Shown here: piece by piece, positions 16,344 to 25,977 of the stretch
Layout: every line of letters begins with the position of its first letter
Position numbering within the stretch: the first letter of the stretch is position 1
Source: JARRKC01 sp963723965
GTDB taxonomy: Bacteria; Acidobacteriota; UBA6911; RPQK01; JAPXNP01
Reading direction: 5' to 3'
DNA length: 64,000 bases
Assembly (NCBI GenBank): GCA_963723965.1
Contig: CAVRSV010000011.1
Coordinates: 103,913 to 167,912 of the forward strand
Notes under the pieces: generated by a model
What the model was told of the DNA's origin: nothing
What the model saw: only the letters and a program-made list of their open reading frames with translations
Databases searched by the model: none
Translations under genes and position numbers: made by a program

Positions 16344-17414
16344 GTGGAGAAGAGTCTGTGGCTGGACAATCTGGCAGAACTGAGGCGGCGTGACCGAGGC
16401 GATATGCTCGGAATCCTGGGGCGTTTCAACCAACTTCTGGAAAATGCCCTGGAAAGTGCCGCCCCCGTTGAACTTCCCCGCCAGAAGACGGTCGATTCCG
16501 TAGTCTTTCTGGGGCTCGGTGGATCGGCGATTGGTGGCGATCTGGTCAGAACCTACCTGGGTTCCGATCTGAAGGTCCCGTTCCAGGTGGTGCGGGACTA
16601 TACGGTGCCAGGCTGGGTCGGTCGCACCACGTTGGCCCTGGTGAGCAGTTATTCCGGAGATACGGAGGAAACGCTCACGGCTTTGCAGGCCGCCGAGGCG
16701 GCCGGGGCCGTGGTCGTCTGCATGACCTCCGGGGGTGAGCTGGAGAAGATCGCGGCTCGGGACGCCCGGCCGGTTTTCAGGTTTCCCGGCGGCTACCCTC
16801 CTCGGACCGCCCTCCCATTCTCTTTCGTCGCCGTCCTTGCGGCGTTGTCGGGGATGGGACTGATCAATGACCGCAGCGATGAGATCCGGGCTTCGCTCCC
16901 CTGGGTTCGGCACCGGCTCGAGGTGTACGGGCCGGAGAACGTCTCCAGCGACAATCCCGCCAAGGCCCTGGCGGCAAGACTTGCAGGTCGGGTCCCCATC
17001 ATCTATGGCAGCGCCGACCGGCTGGCCAGCGTGGCCCGGCGATGGGCCGCTCAGATCAGTGAGAATGCCAAGCAGCTCGCCTACTTCAGCGAGCTTCCCG
17101 AGATGAATCACAATGAAATCGTGGGCTGGCAACATCCGCCGGAGCTCCTGCGTCGCCTGATGCCGATCTTCCTGCGGGATCAGCAGGACCATTCGCGTAC
17201 CCAGATCCGTCTCGAGATCACGCGCGAGTTCCTGGGTCAGCACACGGAACCGGTCCTCGAATACTGGTCCGCGGGAGACCTCTGGCTCGAGCGCCTCTGG
17301 ACGCTGATCTTGTTGGGGGACTACACGAGCGTGTATCTGTCTTTTCTCAACCGGGAGGACCCGACTCCGGTCGAGATGATCGAGTCGTTGAAGGTTCGAT
17401 TGAGACAATACTGA
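16344..17414 (+). CDS. Bifunctional phosphoglucose/phosphomannose isomerase (SIS family)
   Basis: 356 residues from GTG at 16344, preferred to an ATG nine codons upstream because GAGGAGG stands six bases before it. Two SIS domains are present: the first with FLGLGGSAIGGDLVR (about 54-68) and SSYSGDTEETL (about 104-114), the second with IIYGSADR and the C-terminal block ENAKQLAYFSELPEMNHNEI carrying the conserved acid and histidine. This type interconverts glucose-6-P, fructose-6-P and mannose-6-P. It lies between manC and a phosphomannomutase, which strongly supports a role in mannose-6-P supply. Confidence 0.9.
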   Translation: MEKSLWLDNLAELRRRDRGDMLGILGRFNQLLENALESAAPVELPRQKTVDSVVFLGLGGSAIGGDLVRTYLGSDLKVPFQVVRDYTVPGWVGRTTLALVSSYSGDTEETLTALQAAEAAGAVVVCMTSGGELEKIAARDARPVFRFPGGYPPRTALPFSFVAVLAALSGMGLINDRSDEIRASLPWVRHRLEVYGPENVSSDNPAKALAARLAGRVPIIYGSADRLASVARRWAAQISENAKQLAYFSELPEMNHNEIVGWQHPPELLRRLMPIFLRDQQDHSRTQIRLEITREFLGQHTEPVLEYWSAGDLWLERLWTLILLGDYTSVYLSFLNREDPTPVEMIESLKVRLRQY

Positions 17415-17453
17415 AGGCCTGCCGGGCGCTGGCCCGCTCGTCCCAGGATCCGA

Positions 17454-18854
17454 ATGTTCGTGAACAGGCAGATCTTTCGCGAGTACGACATCCGCGGCGA
17501 GGTCGCGGCGGACTTGCCGACGGAGTTGGTGGTGAGGCTGGGCCGGGCCTTCGCCGGCTATTGCTGCGAGCGGGGCGGGCATCGTCTGGTGATGGGGCGA
17601 GACATGCGCTCGACCTCGGACCGACTCCGCTCGGACCTGCTCGAGGGGTTGCTGGCCGGCGGGATGGAGGTGACTGACTTGGGGGTCTGTCCGACGCCGG
17701 CCCTCTATTTCGGGTCCCTGCATCTGGGCGCCGACGCCGGCGTGATGATCACAGGCAGTCACAACCCTCCTGCAGAGAACGGCTTCAAGCTCCTGTTCGA
17801 CCAGCGGCCCGTTTACGGGCCAGAGATCCAAAAGATTCTGGCGTCGGTCGAGAGCGATTTGCCCGGACGAGTCGGAAGCGTCCGGGGAAGCGTGACCGAG
17901 ATCCGCCTGCTGGACGAGTACCAGTCCGGGCTGCGGGCCGGGTTGAAACCGGTTTCAAAACGCCTGAGGGTCGTGGTGGATTGCGGGAACGGGACGGCCG
18001 GGCCCGTGGCCATACCTCTGTATGAAGCACTCGGCTGCGAGGTTGTCCCCCTCTTCGCGGAGCCCGACGGAAGCTTTCCGAACCACCATCCCGACCCGAC
18101 GGTGGCGGAGAACCTGCGCGATCTCAGTCGCGTGGTCTGCCGGAGAGGAGCCGATCTGGGACTCGCCTTCGACGGGGACAGCGACCGTCTGGGAGCCGTC
18201 GACGAGCGGGGGAGGATCCTCTGGGGTGACGATCTGTTGACGATCTTTGCCCGGGCCGTCCTGGAAGAGCACCCGGGCGCCACGGTGATCGGCGATGTGA
18301 AATGTTCGGGCCGACTGTTTTCGGATGTGAAAGAACGGGGCGGCCGTGCCATCATGTGGAAGTCCGGCCACTCTCTGATCAAGGCCAAGGCCAGAGAGGA
18401 GAGTGCCTTGCTCGCGGGAGAGTGGAGCGGCCATTTCTGTTTCGCCGACCGCTTCTTCGGGTTCGATGACGGAATCTACGCCGGGGGCCGACTCATCGAG
18501 GTCTGCGGGCGCGGCTCAGTGCCCTGTTCGGGGCTCCTGGAAGACCTGGCTCCGGTCTGCTCGGTACCCGAAATTCGGCTGGACTGTCCCGATCCGGTGA
18601 AATTCGCGGTCATGGATCGACTGATCGCCCATTTCTCGGATCGATACGATACGATTACACTGGACGGCGTGCGAATCGTGACCGACGACGCCTGGGCGTT
18701 GATTCGGGCCTCGAACACCCAACCGGTCCTCGTCCTGCGTTACGAGGCCAGTTCGGCGGAGCGTCTCGAAGCACTGCGCACGAGCGTCGAAGAAAAGGTT
18801 CTGGAAACCATCAAAGCCAGCTTGTCGGGAGATAGTCAATGTTCTACGTCCTGA
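17454..18854 (+). CDS. Phosphomannomutase/phosphoglucomutase
   Basis: 466 residues from ATG at 17454, preceded by AGGA. All family loops are present: IFREYDIRG at the N-terminus, phosphoserine loop TGSHNPPAENG with Ser102, metal loop DGDSDR (240-245), sugar loop GEWSGHF and phosphate loop RASNTQPVLVLR. The length and SHNPP loop match AlgC/ManB-type enzymes that turn mannose-6-P into mannose-1-P and also act on glucose phosphates. It is the last step before ManC and sits in the same operon. Its last 16 bases overlap the start of ppsR. Confidence 0.92.
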   Translation: MFVNRQIFREYDIRGEVAADLPTELVVRLGRAFAGYCCERGGHRLVMGRDMRSTSDRLRSDLLEGLLAGGMEVTDLGVCPTPALYFGSLHLGADAGVMITGSHNPPAENGFKLLFDQRPVYGPEIQKILASVESDLPGRVGSVRGSVTEIRLLDEYQSGLRAGLKPVSKRLRVVVDCGNGTAGPVAIPLYEALGCEVVPLFAEPDGSFPNHHPDPTVAENLRDLSRVVCRRGADLGLAFDGDSDRLGAVDERGRILWGDDLLTIFARAVLEEHPGATVIGDVKCSGRLFSDVKERGGRAIMWKSGHSLIKAKAREESALLAGEWSGHFCFADRFFGFDDGIYAGGRLIEVCGRGSVPCSGLLEDLAPVCSVPEIRLDCPDPVKFAVMDRLIAHFSDRYDTITLDGVRIVTDDAWALIRASNTQPVLVLRYEASSAERLEALRTSVEEKVLETIKASLSGDSQCSTS

Positions 18855-19648
18855 TTGTCAGTGATGGGACCGGAGAGACGGCCTATCGCCTGCTGAGAGC
18901 GGCGGCAAGACAGTTCGATGCCGACGTCCTCATGACCCGCTATGCCAATGTGCGTGAGAAACATCAGATCCGAGAGATCGTCCGTGCCGTGACTCGCAGT
19001 CAAACGCTGATCGTACACACTTTTGCATCTCCAAACCTCAGGCGTTACATGAGCGAAGTGGCCGGAGCGGAGGAAGCCGAAAGCGTGGACGTGTTCGGGC
19101 CCATCGTGACGAAGCTGGCGGAGTTTTTCGGCAGCAAACCGGTGGCGAAGCCCGGCCTGCTCCATCAGGTGGACGACGAGTATTTCGACCGCGTCGAGGC
19201 CATTGAGTTTGCCATCCAGCACGACGATGGCGCCTCGATCGAGTCGGCCGAAAGCGCCGACATCATTCTGGTCGGAGTGTCGCGGACCTCCAAGACGCCG
19301 CTGGGCATCTACCTGGCTCAGGACGGCTGGCGGGTCGCCAACGTGCCCATCTCCGTGGGAACGCGGCTTCCGGCGAAGCTGTTCGAAGTGGACCCCCACA
19401 AGATCGTGGGCCTGCTGGTCCAGCCCGAACGACTGGCCGAGGCGCGCAAGGCACGGCTGGAACAATTGGGCGTGCAGGGAAGTAGCTACGCCGACGAGGA
19501 GAGAATCCGGGGGGAGATCGAATACGCCAACGCGATCTTCGAACAGAATCCGAACTGGCCCGTCATCGACGTGACCGGCAAGTCGATCGAGGAGATCTCT
19601 CAGGAGGTTCTGGATGTTGTCATCGGACGGGGGCGCAAGCTGCACTGA
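18839..19648 (+). CDS. ppsR: PEP synthase regulatory protein / kinase-pyrophosphorylase (DUF299)
   Basis: 269 residues, ATG at 18839 inside the end of the phosphomannomutase gene. The N-terminus VLIVSDGTGETAYRLLRAA and the P-loop-like GVSRTSKTPLGIYLA (146-160) are diagnostic of the DUF299 family. These bifunctional serine/threonine kinase-phosphorylases use ADP and phosphate to inactivate and reactivate phosphoenolpyruvate synthase or pyruvate phosphate dikinase. Which of the two is the target here cannot be told, as neither gene is in the window. The overlap ties control of gluconeogenesis to the hexose-phosphate operon upstream. Confidence 0.92.
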   Translation: MFYVLIVSDGTGETAYRLLRAAARQFDADVLMTRYANVREKHQIREIVRAVTRSQTLIVHTFASPNLRRYMSEVAGAEEAESVDVFGPIVTKLAEFFGSKPVAKPGLLHQVDDEYFDRVEAIEFAIQHDDGASIESAESADIILVGVSRTSKTPLGIYLAQDGWRVANVPISVGTRLPAKLFEVDPHKIVGLLVQPERLAEARKARLEQLGVQGSSYADEERIRGEIEYANAIFEQNPNWPVIDVTGKSIEEISQEVLDVVIGRGRKLH

Positions 19649-19738
19649 TTGCCCCGTCTTTCGCGCCGAGCGGCTTCCGCTCCGGGCGACCCCGCTGACG
19701 ATTGTGCGATCCCTTCGCGTCCGGACTCGGGGTGCTCG

Positions 19739-20593
19739 ATGATCGATGCCGCCAAGTACCATGCCTACGGCAACGACTTCCTCGTCCTCCGTGCGGGAGC
19801 GATCTCCCCGGGACAGCAGGCGGCGCTGAGCCGTGCCATCTGTGATCCCCATTTCGGAGTGGGTGCGGACGGGAGCGTTTTTCTGGAGACGGATCATTCC
19901 GCAGCCTTCGGTTTCCGAATCTTCAACCGGGACGGCTCGGAGGCCGGCATGTCGGGCAACGGCCTCCGTTGTGCCGCTGCATTTCTGCACCATCAAGGCA
20001 TCGCTCGAAACGAAGAAGTCACTTTCGAGACGGCGGTGGGTCGCCGATCCGTGCGCCTGCTGGAGGCGCAGTACCCGATCTGGACCTGTCGCGCCGCCAT
20101 GGGCCCGGCACGTTTTCGACCATTGGAGATACCCATGCGGGTCACTTCGAACCTTGACCGGGTCCTGGACTATCCGCTTCAGGTTGGGGAGCGGACAGTG
20201 GCCGTCAATGCCGTTTGGGTGGGCAATCCCCAGTGTGTCGTTTTCCCGGAAGGTCCGCTGGGAGACGGGGACTTCGAGATCCTCGGCCGCGGGCTGGCGA
20301 CGCATCCGGACTTTCCGGAGGGCACCAATGTCAGCTTCGTGGAGGTCCTGAATCGATCCGCGGTTCGGGCGCGGATCTGGGAGCGTGGAGTCGGACCGAC
20401 CCATTCCTCCGGGACCGGGTGCTGCGGTGCGGCCGTGGCTGCGCTCGTGCGCGGCTGCGTCGATTCGCCCGTCCGGGTGGAGACCGAGACCGGGAGCCAG
20501 GAGGTCCAGTGGACCGCCGGCGGCGAAATCTTCCTCACGGGTCAAGCGGCGTTCATCGCAGAGATCCGGTTCGAGTGGCAGGAGCCGCAATGA
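19739..20593 (+). CDS. dapF: Diaminopimelate epimerase
   Basis: 284 residues from ATG at 19739; the upstream 30 codons of open frame lack family similarity. DapF signatures are AAKYHAYGNDFLVL at the N-terminus, the first catalytic cysteine in MSGNGLRCAA (Cys78), and the second in SSGTGCCGAA (Cys228 or Cys229). It converts LL- to meso-diaminopimelate for lysine and peptidoglycan synthesis. It lies 90 bp after ppsR on the same strand. Its 3' end overlaps the 3' end of the opposing peptidase gene by 41 bp. Confidence 0.92.
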   Translation: MIDAAKYHAYGNDFLVLRAGAISPGQQAALSRAICDPHFGVGADGSVFLETDHSAAFGFRIFNRDGSEAGMSGNGLRCAAAFLHHQGIARNEEVTFETAVGRRSVRLLEAQYPIWTCRAAMGPARFRPLEIPMRVTSNLDRVLDYPLQVGERTVAVNAVWVGNPQCVVFPEGPLGDGDFEILGRGLATHPDFPEGTNVSFVEVLNRSAVRARIWERGVGPTHSSGTGCCGAAVAALVRGCVDSPVRVETETGSQEVQWTAGGEIFLTGQAAFIAEIRFEWQEPQ

Positions 20594-21728
20594 GCAGGCC
20601 CAGCAGCGCCGTTCGCTCCGACAGGTAGGCGAGGTCCACATACTCGTGCTCGGCATGGGCGCCGGCGCCGATCGGACCCAACCCGTCCAACGTGGGAGCA
20701 AAGGGGCTGGTCAGATTCCCGTCCGAGCCGCCTCCCGACTCGCACTCCCCCAGTTCCAGGCCCAGCAGGGAACCGGCCTCCCGGGCCTGATTCCAGAGCG
20801 CCCGGTTTCCGGGCGTGGGCTCCATGGGGGGGCGATCCAGGCCTCCGCTGACTCGGATGCGGGCACCCGGAACCGTGGGAGCGAGAGCGAGGATCCGTTC
20901 CTCCACCGCGCGGGCGTCTTCGAGGGTTCTCGCGCGGACATCGACGACCGCCCGGGCCGACGCCGGCACGACATTGGGCCGCGTTCCGCCCGCGACCATG
21001 CCGACCGTTACGCTCAGACCCCGGGCCGGGTCGCCCAGTGCGTGCAGGGCCTGGATCAGATAGGAGAGCTCCAGCACCGCGCTGATTCCGGCTTCGGGTT
21101 CTACCCCGGCATGCGCACCCCGTCCCTCGACATCGAGTTCGTAGAGGGCCACCCCTTTGCGGGTTGTCTTGAGCAGCCCCTGCGGGCCCCCGGAGGGTTC
21201 GGGAACCAGGACCCGGTCTGCACGGCGGGCAATGAGCTGGATTCGGTGGCGCGAGTCCTCACTCCCCAGTTCTTCGTCGCTGGTGAGGTAGACGACCGGC
21301 GTGACGGTCGGCTCGATCGAGCATTCCGCCAGCGCCTTCAACGCGAACACGATCTGGGAGAGCCCCGTCTTCATGTCAAACACTCCCGGGCCCGAAAGAC
21401 GGGTCCCCTCGAGCCGGAGAGGTCTTTCGACGATGGTGCCCACGGGCCAGACTGTGTCGCAGTGGCCGAGCAGCAACTGGATCGGTGCGGAGCGGCGGTG
21501 CGCCGCGGGCCTGGCAAAGAGCTGGCCACCGCTCCGGCGGCCCTTCAGGTGCCGGACCTGGAATCCGAGTTCCTCGAGTTGTGCGGCGAGCAACAGGAAA
21601 ACACCCTGCATGCGTTCCGGCTCGATAGAAGGCGACTCCGCTTCGACAAGGCGTCGCACGAACTCCACCTGCCGTTGCTGATTCTTCTCCACGCACTCTC
21701 GCAGCTCTCGCGCCTTGGCGGCATTCAT
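20553..21728 (-). CDS. M20 family metallopeptidase (glutamate carboxypeptidase-like)
   Basis: 391 residues from ATG at 21728, which follows AGGAGGAGGT; the open frame further upstream runs into a repeat array. The di-zinc ligand blocks are visible: LLLGHCDTVWP, SGPGVFDMKTG and the catalytic pair in TSDEELGSED. The dimerisation domain begins near GRGAHAGVEPEAG and the last ligand is near IGAGAHAEHEYVD. The overall order resembles bacterial carboxypeptidase G2, which removes C-terminal glutamate; the actual substrate is unknown. No secretion signal is seen from this start. Confidence 0.88.
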   Translation of the reverse strand: MNAAKARELRECVEKNQQRQVEFVRRLVEAESPSIEPERMQGVFLLLAAQLEELGFQVRHLKGRRSGGQLFARPAAHRRSAPIQLLLGHCDTVWPVGTIVERPLRLEGTRLSGPGVFDMKTGLSQIVFALKALAECSIEPTVTPVVYLTSDEELGSEDSRHRIQLIARRADRVLVPEPSGGPQGLLKTTRKGVALYELDVEGRGAHAGVEPEAGISAVLELSYLIQALHALGDPARGLSVTVGMVAGGTRPNVVPASARAVVDVRARTLEDARAVEERILALAPTVPGARIRVSGGLDRPPMEPTPGNRALWNQAREAGSLLGLELGECESGGGSDGNLTSPFAPTLDGLGPIGAGAHAEHEYVDLAYLSERTALLGLLIAAPATRTGSLR

Positions 21729-21833
21729 GGTCGGACTCACCTCCTCCTGGCTGGCCACCATAACATGCGACCGTTCCGCTGGGGTAGGCAGGCAGGATCT
21801 GGCGATTCCTGCGACCTCCTGTTGCGCGCACCC

Positions 21834-21868
21834 AATCGAAAACCGAGAATCGGAAATCTCAGATCGAG
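21834..21868. repeat. Degenerate 7-bp tandem array between divergent genes
   Basis: Five heptamers in register read AATCGAA, AACCGAG, AATCGGA, AATCTCA, GATCGAG. They lie between the start of the M20 peptidase gene and the start of the divergent ATP-grasp gene, where promoters are expected. Confidence 0.55.
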
Positions 21869-21905
21869 ACGTGGTCCATAATAGTGGGCTTCGAGGACGC
21901 GACGG

Positions 21906-22772
21906 ATGCCACACTGCGCTTTTCTGACCATGGATACCCTGGAGGACTTCGTCTGCGACGACGAACTCGCCGTCGGCCCGCTCGCCAGGTTGGGCTGGAA
22001 CGTCGAATTCGTGTCCTGGAGGCAGCGGGATACCGACTGGGACCGCTTCGATCTTGTGGTGATTCGCTCGACCTGGGATTACCAGAAGGATCCCGCCCTC
22101 TTCCTGTCCGTGCTGGAGTCGATCGAGCGGTCTCGCGCCCGGCTCGAGAACCCGCTTTCTCTGGTGCGCTGGAACCTGCGCAAGACCTACCTCAAGGAGC
22201 TGCAGGGCCGCGGGGTGGAGATCGTGCCGACCCGCTGGTGCCGCGGCGTTGATCCGGACCGTCTGGCCTCGCTATACGACGAGTTCGGAGTCGATGAGCT
22301 CGTCCTGAAGCCGGTCATTGGAGCCAACGCCGACCATGCCTTTCGGATACGGCGGGACGGCGTCGAAGACAGCGTGGCGCGGTTGGAGGCCTCTTACGCC
22401 GGCGGCCAATACCTGGCCCAACCGTTCATGGACAACGTCGTCTCGGAGGGGGAGTACTCGCTGTTCTACTTCGGTGGAGAGCTGAGCCACGTGATCCTCA
22501 AGACGCCCCGCGAGTCCGACTTCCGGGTCCAGGAGGAACATGGCGGCCTCATCCAGCGCGCCAGCCCGTCGAAGGCTCTGGTCGATGCCGGCGGTCGGGC
22601 CATGTCGGCTCTCTCCGTCATGCCCTTGTACGGACGGGTCGACCTCGTTCGGGCCCCCCGGGACGTTTTCCAGGTGATGGAACTGGAATTGATCGAACCC
22701 GCTCTCTATTTTCGGATGGACCCGCAATCACCCGATCGCTTCGCACGCACCCTGGATCGCTGGCTCGGTTGA
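21906..22772 (+). CDS. ATP-grasp ligase (glutathione synthetase / DcsG-like)
   Basis: 288 residues from ATG at 21906. The N-terminus CAFLTMDTLEDFVCDDEL and RSTWDYQKDPALFL, the linker NPLSLVRWNLRKTYL, the ATP-binding VLKPVIGANADHAFRI and the late GEYSLFYFGGELSHVILKTP plus FQVMELELIEPALYF match short bacterial ATP-grasp proteins related to glutathione synthetase and to DcsG, the cyclo-ligase of D-cycloserine synthesis. The family joins a carboxylate to an amine or closes a ring using ATP. No partner gene for a peptide or cycloserine pathway is adjacent, so the substrate is open. Confidence 0.8.
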   Translation: MPHCAFLTMDTLEDFVCDDELAVGPLARLGWNVEFVSWRQRDTDWDRFDLVVIRSTWDYQKDPALFLSVLESIERSRARLENPLSLVRWNLRKTYLKELQGRGVEIVPTRWCRGVDPDRLASLYDEFGVDELVLKPVIGANADHAFRIRRDGVEDSVARLEASYAGGQYLAQPFMDNVVSEGEYSLFYFGGELSHVILKTPRESDFRVQEEHGGLIQRASPSKALVDAGGRAMSALSVMPLYGRVDLVRAPRDVFQVMELELIEPALYFRMDPQSPDRFARTLDRWLG

Positions 22773-22819
22773 TCCCTCTGCGGTCGCTCCTCCCGCCCGC
22801 GCCGGGCCCGCCGGGCCCA

Positions 22820-22848
22820 TTGCAGCCTTCCACGGGCTGGACTAAACT
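22820..22848 (+). promoter_or_regulatory. Sigma-70-type promoter for icd
   Basis: TTGCAG and TAAACT are separated by exactly 17 bp and lie 60 bp upstream of the icd GTG. The same -10 sequence occurs before the baeRF gene at 35106. Predicted by eye. Confidence 0.45.
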
Positions 22849-22908
22849 GTTCGCGTTTGGTTGGGTGAAGTTATTCTGAATCCTCAGCTTAATGACAGGA
22901 GACTCACT

Positions 22909-24132
<1,224 letters not shown>

Positions 24133-24194
24133 CTCGTCGCAGATAACCCGGTCCAGCTGGCGGAAGTTCCGCCAAAGAACGGAGGGAGAGCTCG

Positions 24195-25136
24195 ATGGAA
24201 AAGAAAGTCACAGTTGTAGGCGCCGGACATGTCGGTGAGACAACCGCCCAGCGCATTGCCGAAAAAGAACTGGCGGATGTCGTGCTGGTCGATATCCTGG
24301 AGGGAGTGCCGCAGGGAAAGGCTCTCGATCTGCTCGAGTCGGGGCCGGTCCAGAAGTATGACGCCCGGGTCGAGGGTGCCAACTCGTACGAGGCGACTCG
24401 TGGTTCCCACATCGTGGTGATCACAGCGGGTCTGCCCCGGAAACCGGGAATGAGCCGCGACGATCTGTTGATGAGCAACGCCAAAATCGTCAAGGAGGTC
24501 ACCGAACAGGTCGTTCGCTACAGCCCGGATTCGATCCTCATCATCGTCTCCAATCCGCTGGATGCCATGTGCCATGTAGCCAAAGGAGTCAGCGGGTTCC
24601 CGCGGGAGAGGGTCATCGGGATGGCGGGAGTCCTCGATTCGGCCCGTTTCCGGACCTTCATCGCCATGGAACTCGACGTATCCGTGGAAAGCACCCACGC
24701 CTTCGTTCTGGGCGGACATGGGGACACCATGGTTCCGCTGGCACGCTACTCGACCGTGGCGGGGATTCCGATCACCGAACTGATTCCGGCCGATCGTCTG
24801 GAAGCGATCATCCAGCGAACGCGGGCCGGCGGGGCGGAAATCGTCAAGCTGCTCAAGACCGGAAGCGCCTACTATGCTCCTTCGGCTGCCGTAACCGAGA
24901 TGGTCGAGTCCATTCTGAAGGACAAGCGGAAGATCCTGCCCTGTGCGGCTTATCTCGAGGGGGAGTATGGCTGCAACAATCTCTTCCTGGGTGTCCCAGC
25001 CAAGTTGGGATCCAAGGGTCTCACCCAGGTCATCGAGATCAAGTTGACCGATGACGAAGCGGCAGCTCTTGGCAAGTCGGCTGCATCCGTCCAGGATCTG
25101 GTGGATGTGTTGACGAAGAACAGCTACCCGGTCTAA
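24195..25136 (+). CDS. mdh: Malate dehydrogenase (LDH-like type)
   Basis: 313 residues, ATG at 24195 after GGAGGGAG. The Rossmann loop is VVGAGHVGETTAQ (7-19). Substrate-binding arginines are in GLPRKPGMSRDDLL and MAGVLDSARFR, and the catalytic histidine is in GGHGDTMVPLAR. The arginine in LPRKPGM marks a malate rather than a lactate dehydrogenase. It interconverts malate and oxaloacetate with NAD. It forms an operon with icd and ends next to a large inverted repeat. Confidence 0.94.
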   Translation: MEKKVTVVGAGHVGETTAQRIAEKELADVVLVDILEGVPQGKALDLLESGPVQKYDARVEGANSYEATRGSHIVVITAGLPRKPGMSRDDLLMSNAKIVKEVTEQVVRYSPDSILIIVSNPLDAMCHVAKGVSGFPRERVIGMAGVLDSARFRTFIAMELDVSVESTHAFVLGGHGDTMVPLARYSTVAGIPITELIPADRLEAIIQRTRAGGAEIVKLLKTGSAYYAPSAAVTEMVESILKDKRKILPCAAYLEGEYGCNNLFLGVPAKLGSKGLTQVIEIKLTDDEAAALGKSAASVQDLVDVLTKNSYPV

Positions 25137-25143
25137 CCCGGCA

Positions 25144-25219
25144 GGTGCCAGCGAATCTCGCTTATCCCGCGAAGGGGCCAGTGGCAGGATTCGCGTCATT
25201 CGTGCGATTCGCTGGCACC
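25144..25219. repeat. 14-bp inverted repeat between mdh and ybjQ-like gene
   Basis: GGTGCCAGCGAATC at 25144-25157 and its exact reverse complement at 25206-25219 flank 48 bp. The right arm lies inside the last codons of the YbjQ-like gene. The loop holds further GCGAA/TTCGC pieces that can pair locally. It may act as a bidirectional terminator for the convergent genes. Confidence 0.6.
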
Positions 25220-25546
25220 CGAGCTGGGCTTGGGCGCCAACAGCACGGCTGTGCCATAGACCATCATTTCGGCGGCTCCGGAGAGGATCTCCGTCGTCGA
25301 GAAGCGCACGCCCACGATCGCATCCGCATTCAGTTCGTCGGCTTCCTCGACCATCCGGTCGAGAGCCTGCTCCCGCGCCTCGGCCATCAGCTTGACGTAT
25401 TCACGGATCTCGCCGCCGACCAGTGTTCGCAACAGGGCCAGAATGTCACGTCCCACGTTTCGGGCCCGAATGGCGTTTCCCCGTACCAGACCGAGGGTCT
25501 TGGTGATCCGATAGCCGGCGACCTCATGGGACGTGATCACGATCAT
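25196..25546 (-). CDS. YbjQ/UPF0145 family protein
   Basis: 116 residues. Its ATG overlaps the stop of the anti-sigma gene (ATGA). The family blocks ITSHEVAGYRITKTLGLVRG, ARNVGRDILALLRTLVGGE and LNADAIVGVRFSTTEI are clear. The family forms pentameric rings and is described as heavy-metal-binding-like, but its role is not established. Its place as third gene of an ECF sigma operon suggests it is part of the sigma factor's output or sensing. The last dozen residues (KPSSGASESHE) run into an inverted repeat and are probably not conserved. Confidence 0.85.
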   Translation of the reverse strand: MIVITSHEVAGYRITKTLGLVRGNAIRARNVGRDILALLRTLVGGEIREYVKLMAEAREQALDRMVEEADELNADAIVGVRFSTTEILSGAAEMMVYGTAVLLAPKPSSGASESHE

Positions 25547-25977
25547 TTCTGGACTCCTTTGTAGCGGTCGGTGCGACTTTCGCGGATGCGCTCGCTCAGA
25601 ACCGAGAGGAAGAGCAGGGCGATGCCGAGAAACAGACTGAAGACCAGGATCTTCTCGAACAGCGGTTCGCTGGGGGACATGGCGAACTGGAAGATCGCAT
25701 AAGCGGCGGTAATGATCGACCAGACGATCAGGATCACCCAGCCCAGACCACGTGTCGACTTTTCGAGAATGTGGTTTTCCATATGCTTCCACTCCTCATG
25801 GCTGGGTTGGGCCAACTCGAGCTTCTGTGCCGCCTGCTGAGCTTCCCGAAGTTCTTCCAGCACCTGGCGGCAATGGGCGCAGGTCTCCAGGTGCAGTTCG
25901 ATCCTCTGCGACTCCTGCTGCGTCAGTTCATTGTCGAGGTAGCCGGACAGGCTGACCTCGATTTCCTCGCAGTTCAT
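25543..25977 (-). CDS. Membrane anti-sigma factor (zf-HC2)
   Basis: 144 residues, start overlapping the sigma stop (ATGA). The zinc-finger pattern Cys3, His29, Cys33, Cys36 (MNCEE ... HLETCAHC) is followed by a linker and two membrane helices (about 78-100 and 108-127), with a basic tail RIRESRTDRYKGVQK. It should hold the upstream sigma factor at the membrane. The three genes are joined by four-base overlaps, so the stoichiometry is likely set by coupled translation. Confidence 0.85.
   Translation of the reverse strand: MNCEEIEVSLSGYLDNELTQQESQRIELHLETCAHCRQVLEELREAQQAAQKLELAQPSHEEWKHMENHILEKSTRGLGWVILIVWSIITAAYAIFQFAMSPSEPLFEKILVFSLFLGIALLFLSVLSERIRESRTDRYKGVQK

Noticed and set aside
15204..17831. 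875-codon open frame on the minus strand opposite manC, PGI/PMI and PMM
   Set aside because: It is antisense to three well-identified enzymes, has no ribosome site or recognisable domain, and is explained by GC-rich third positions that remove stop codons.
18836..20701. 621-codon antisense frame opposite ppsR and dapF
   Set aside because: Shadow of two conserved genes.
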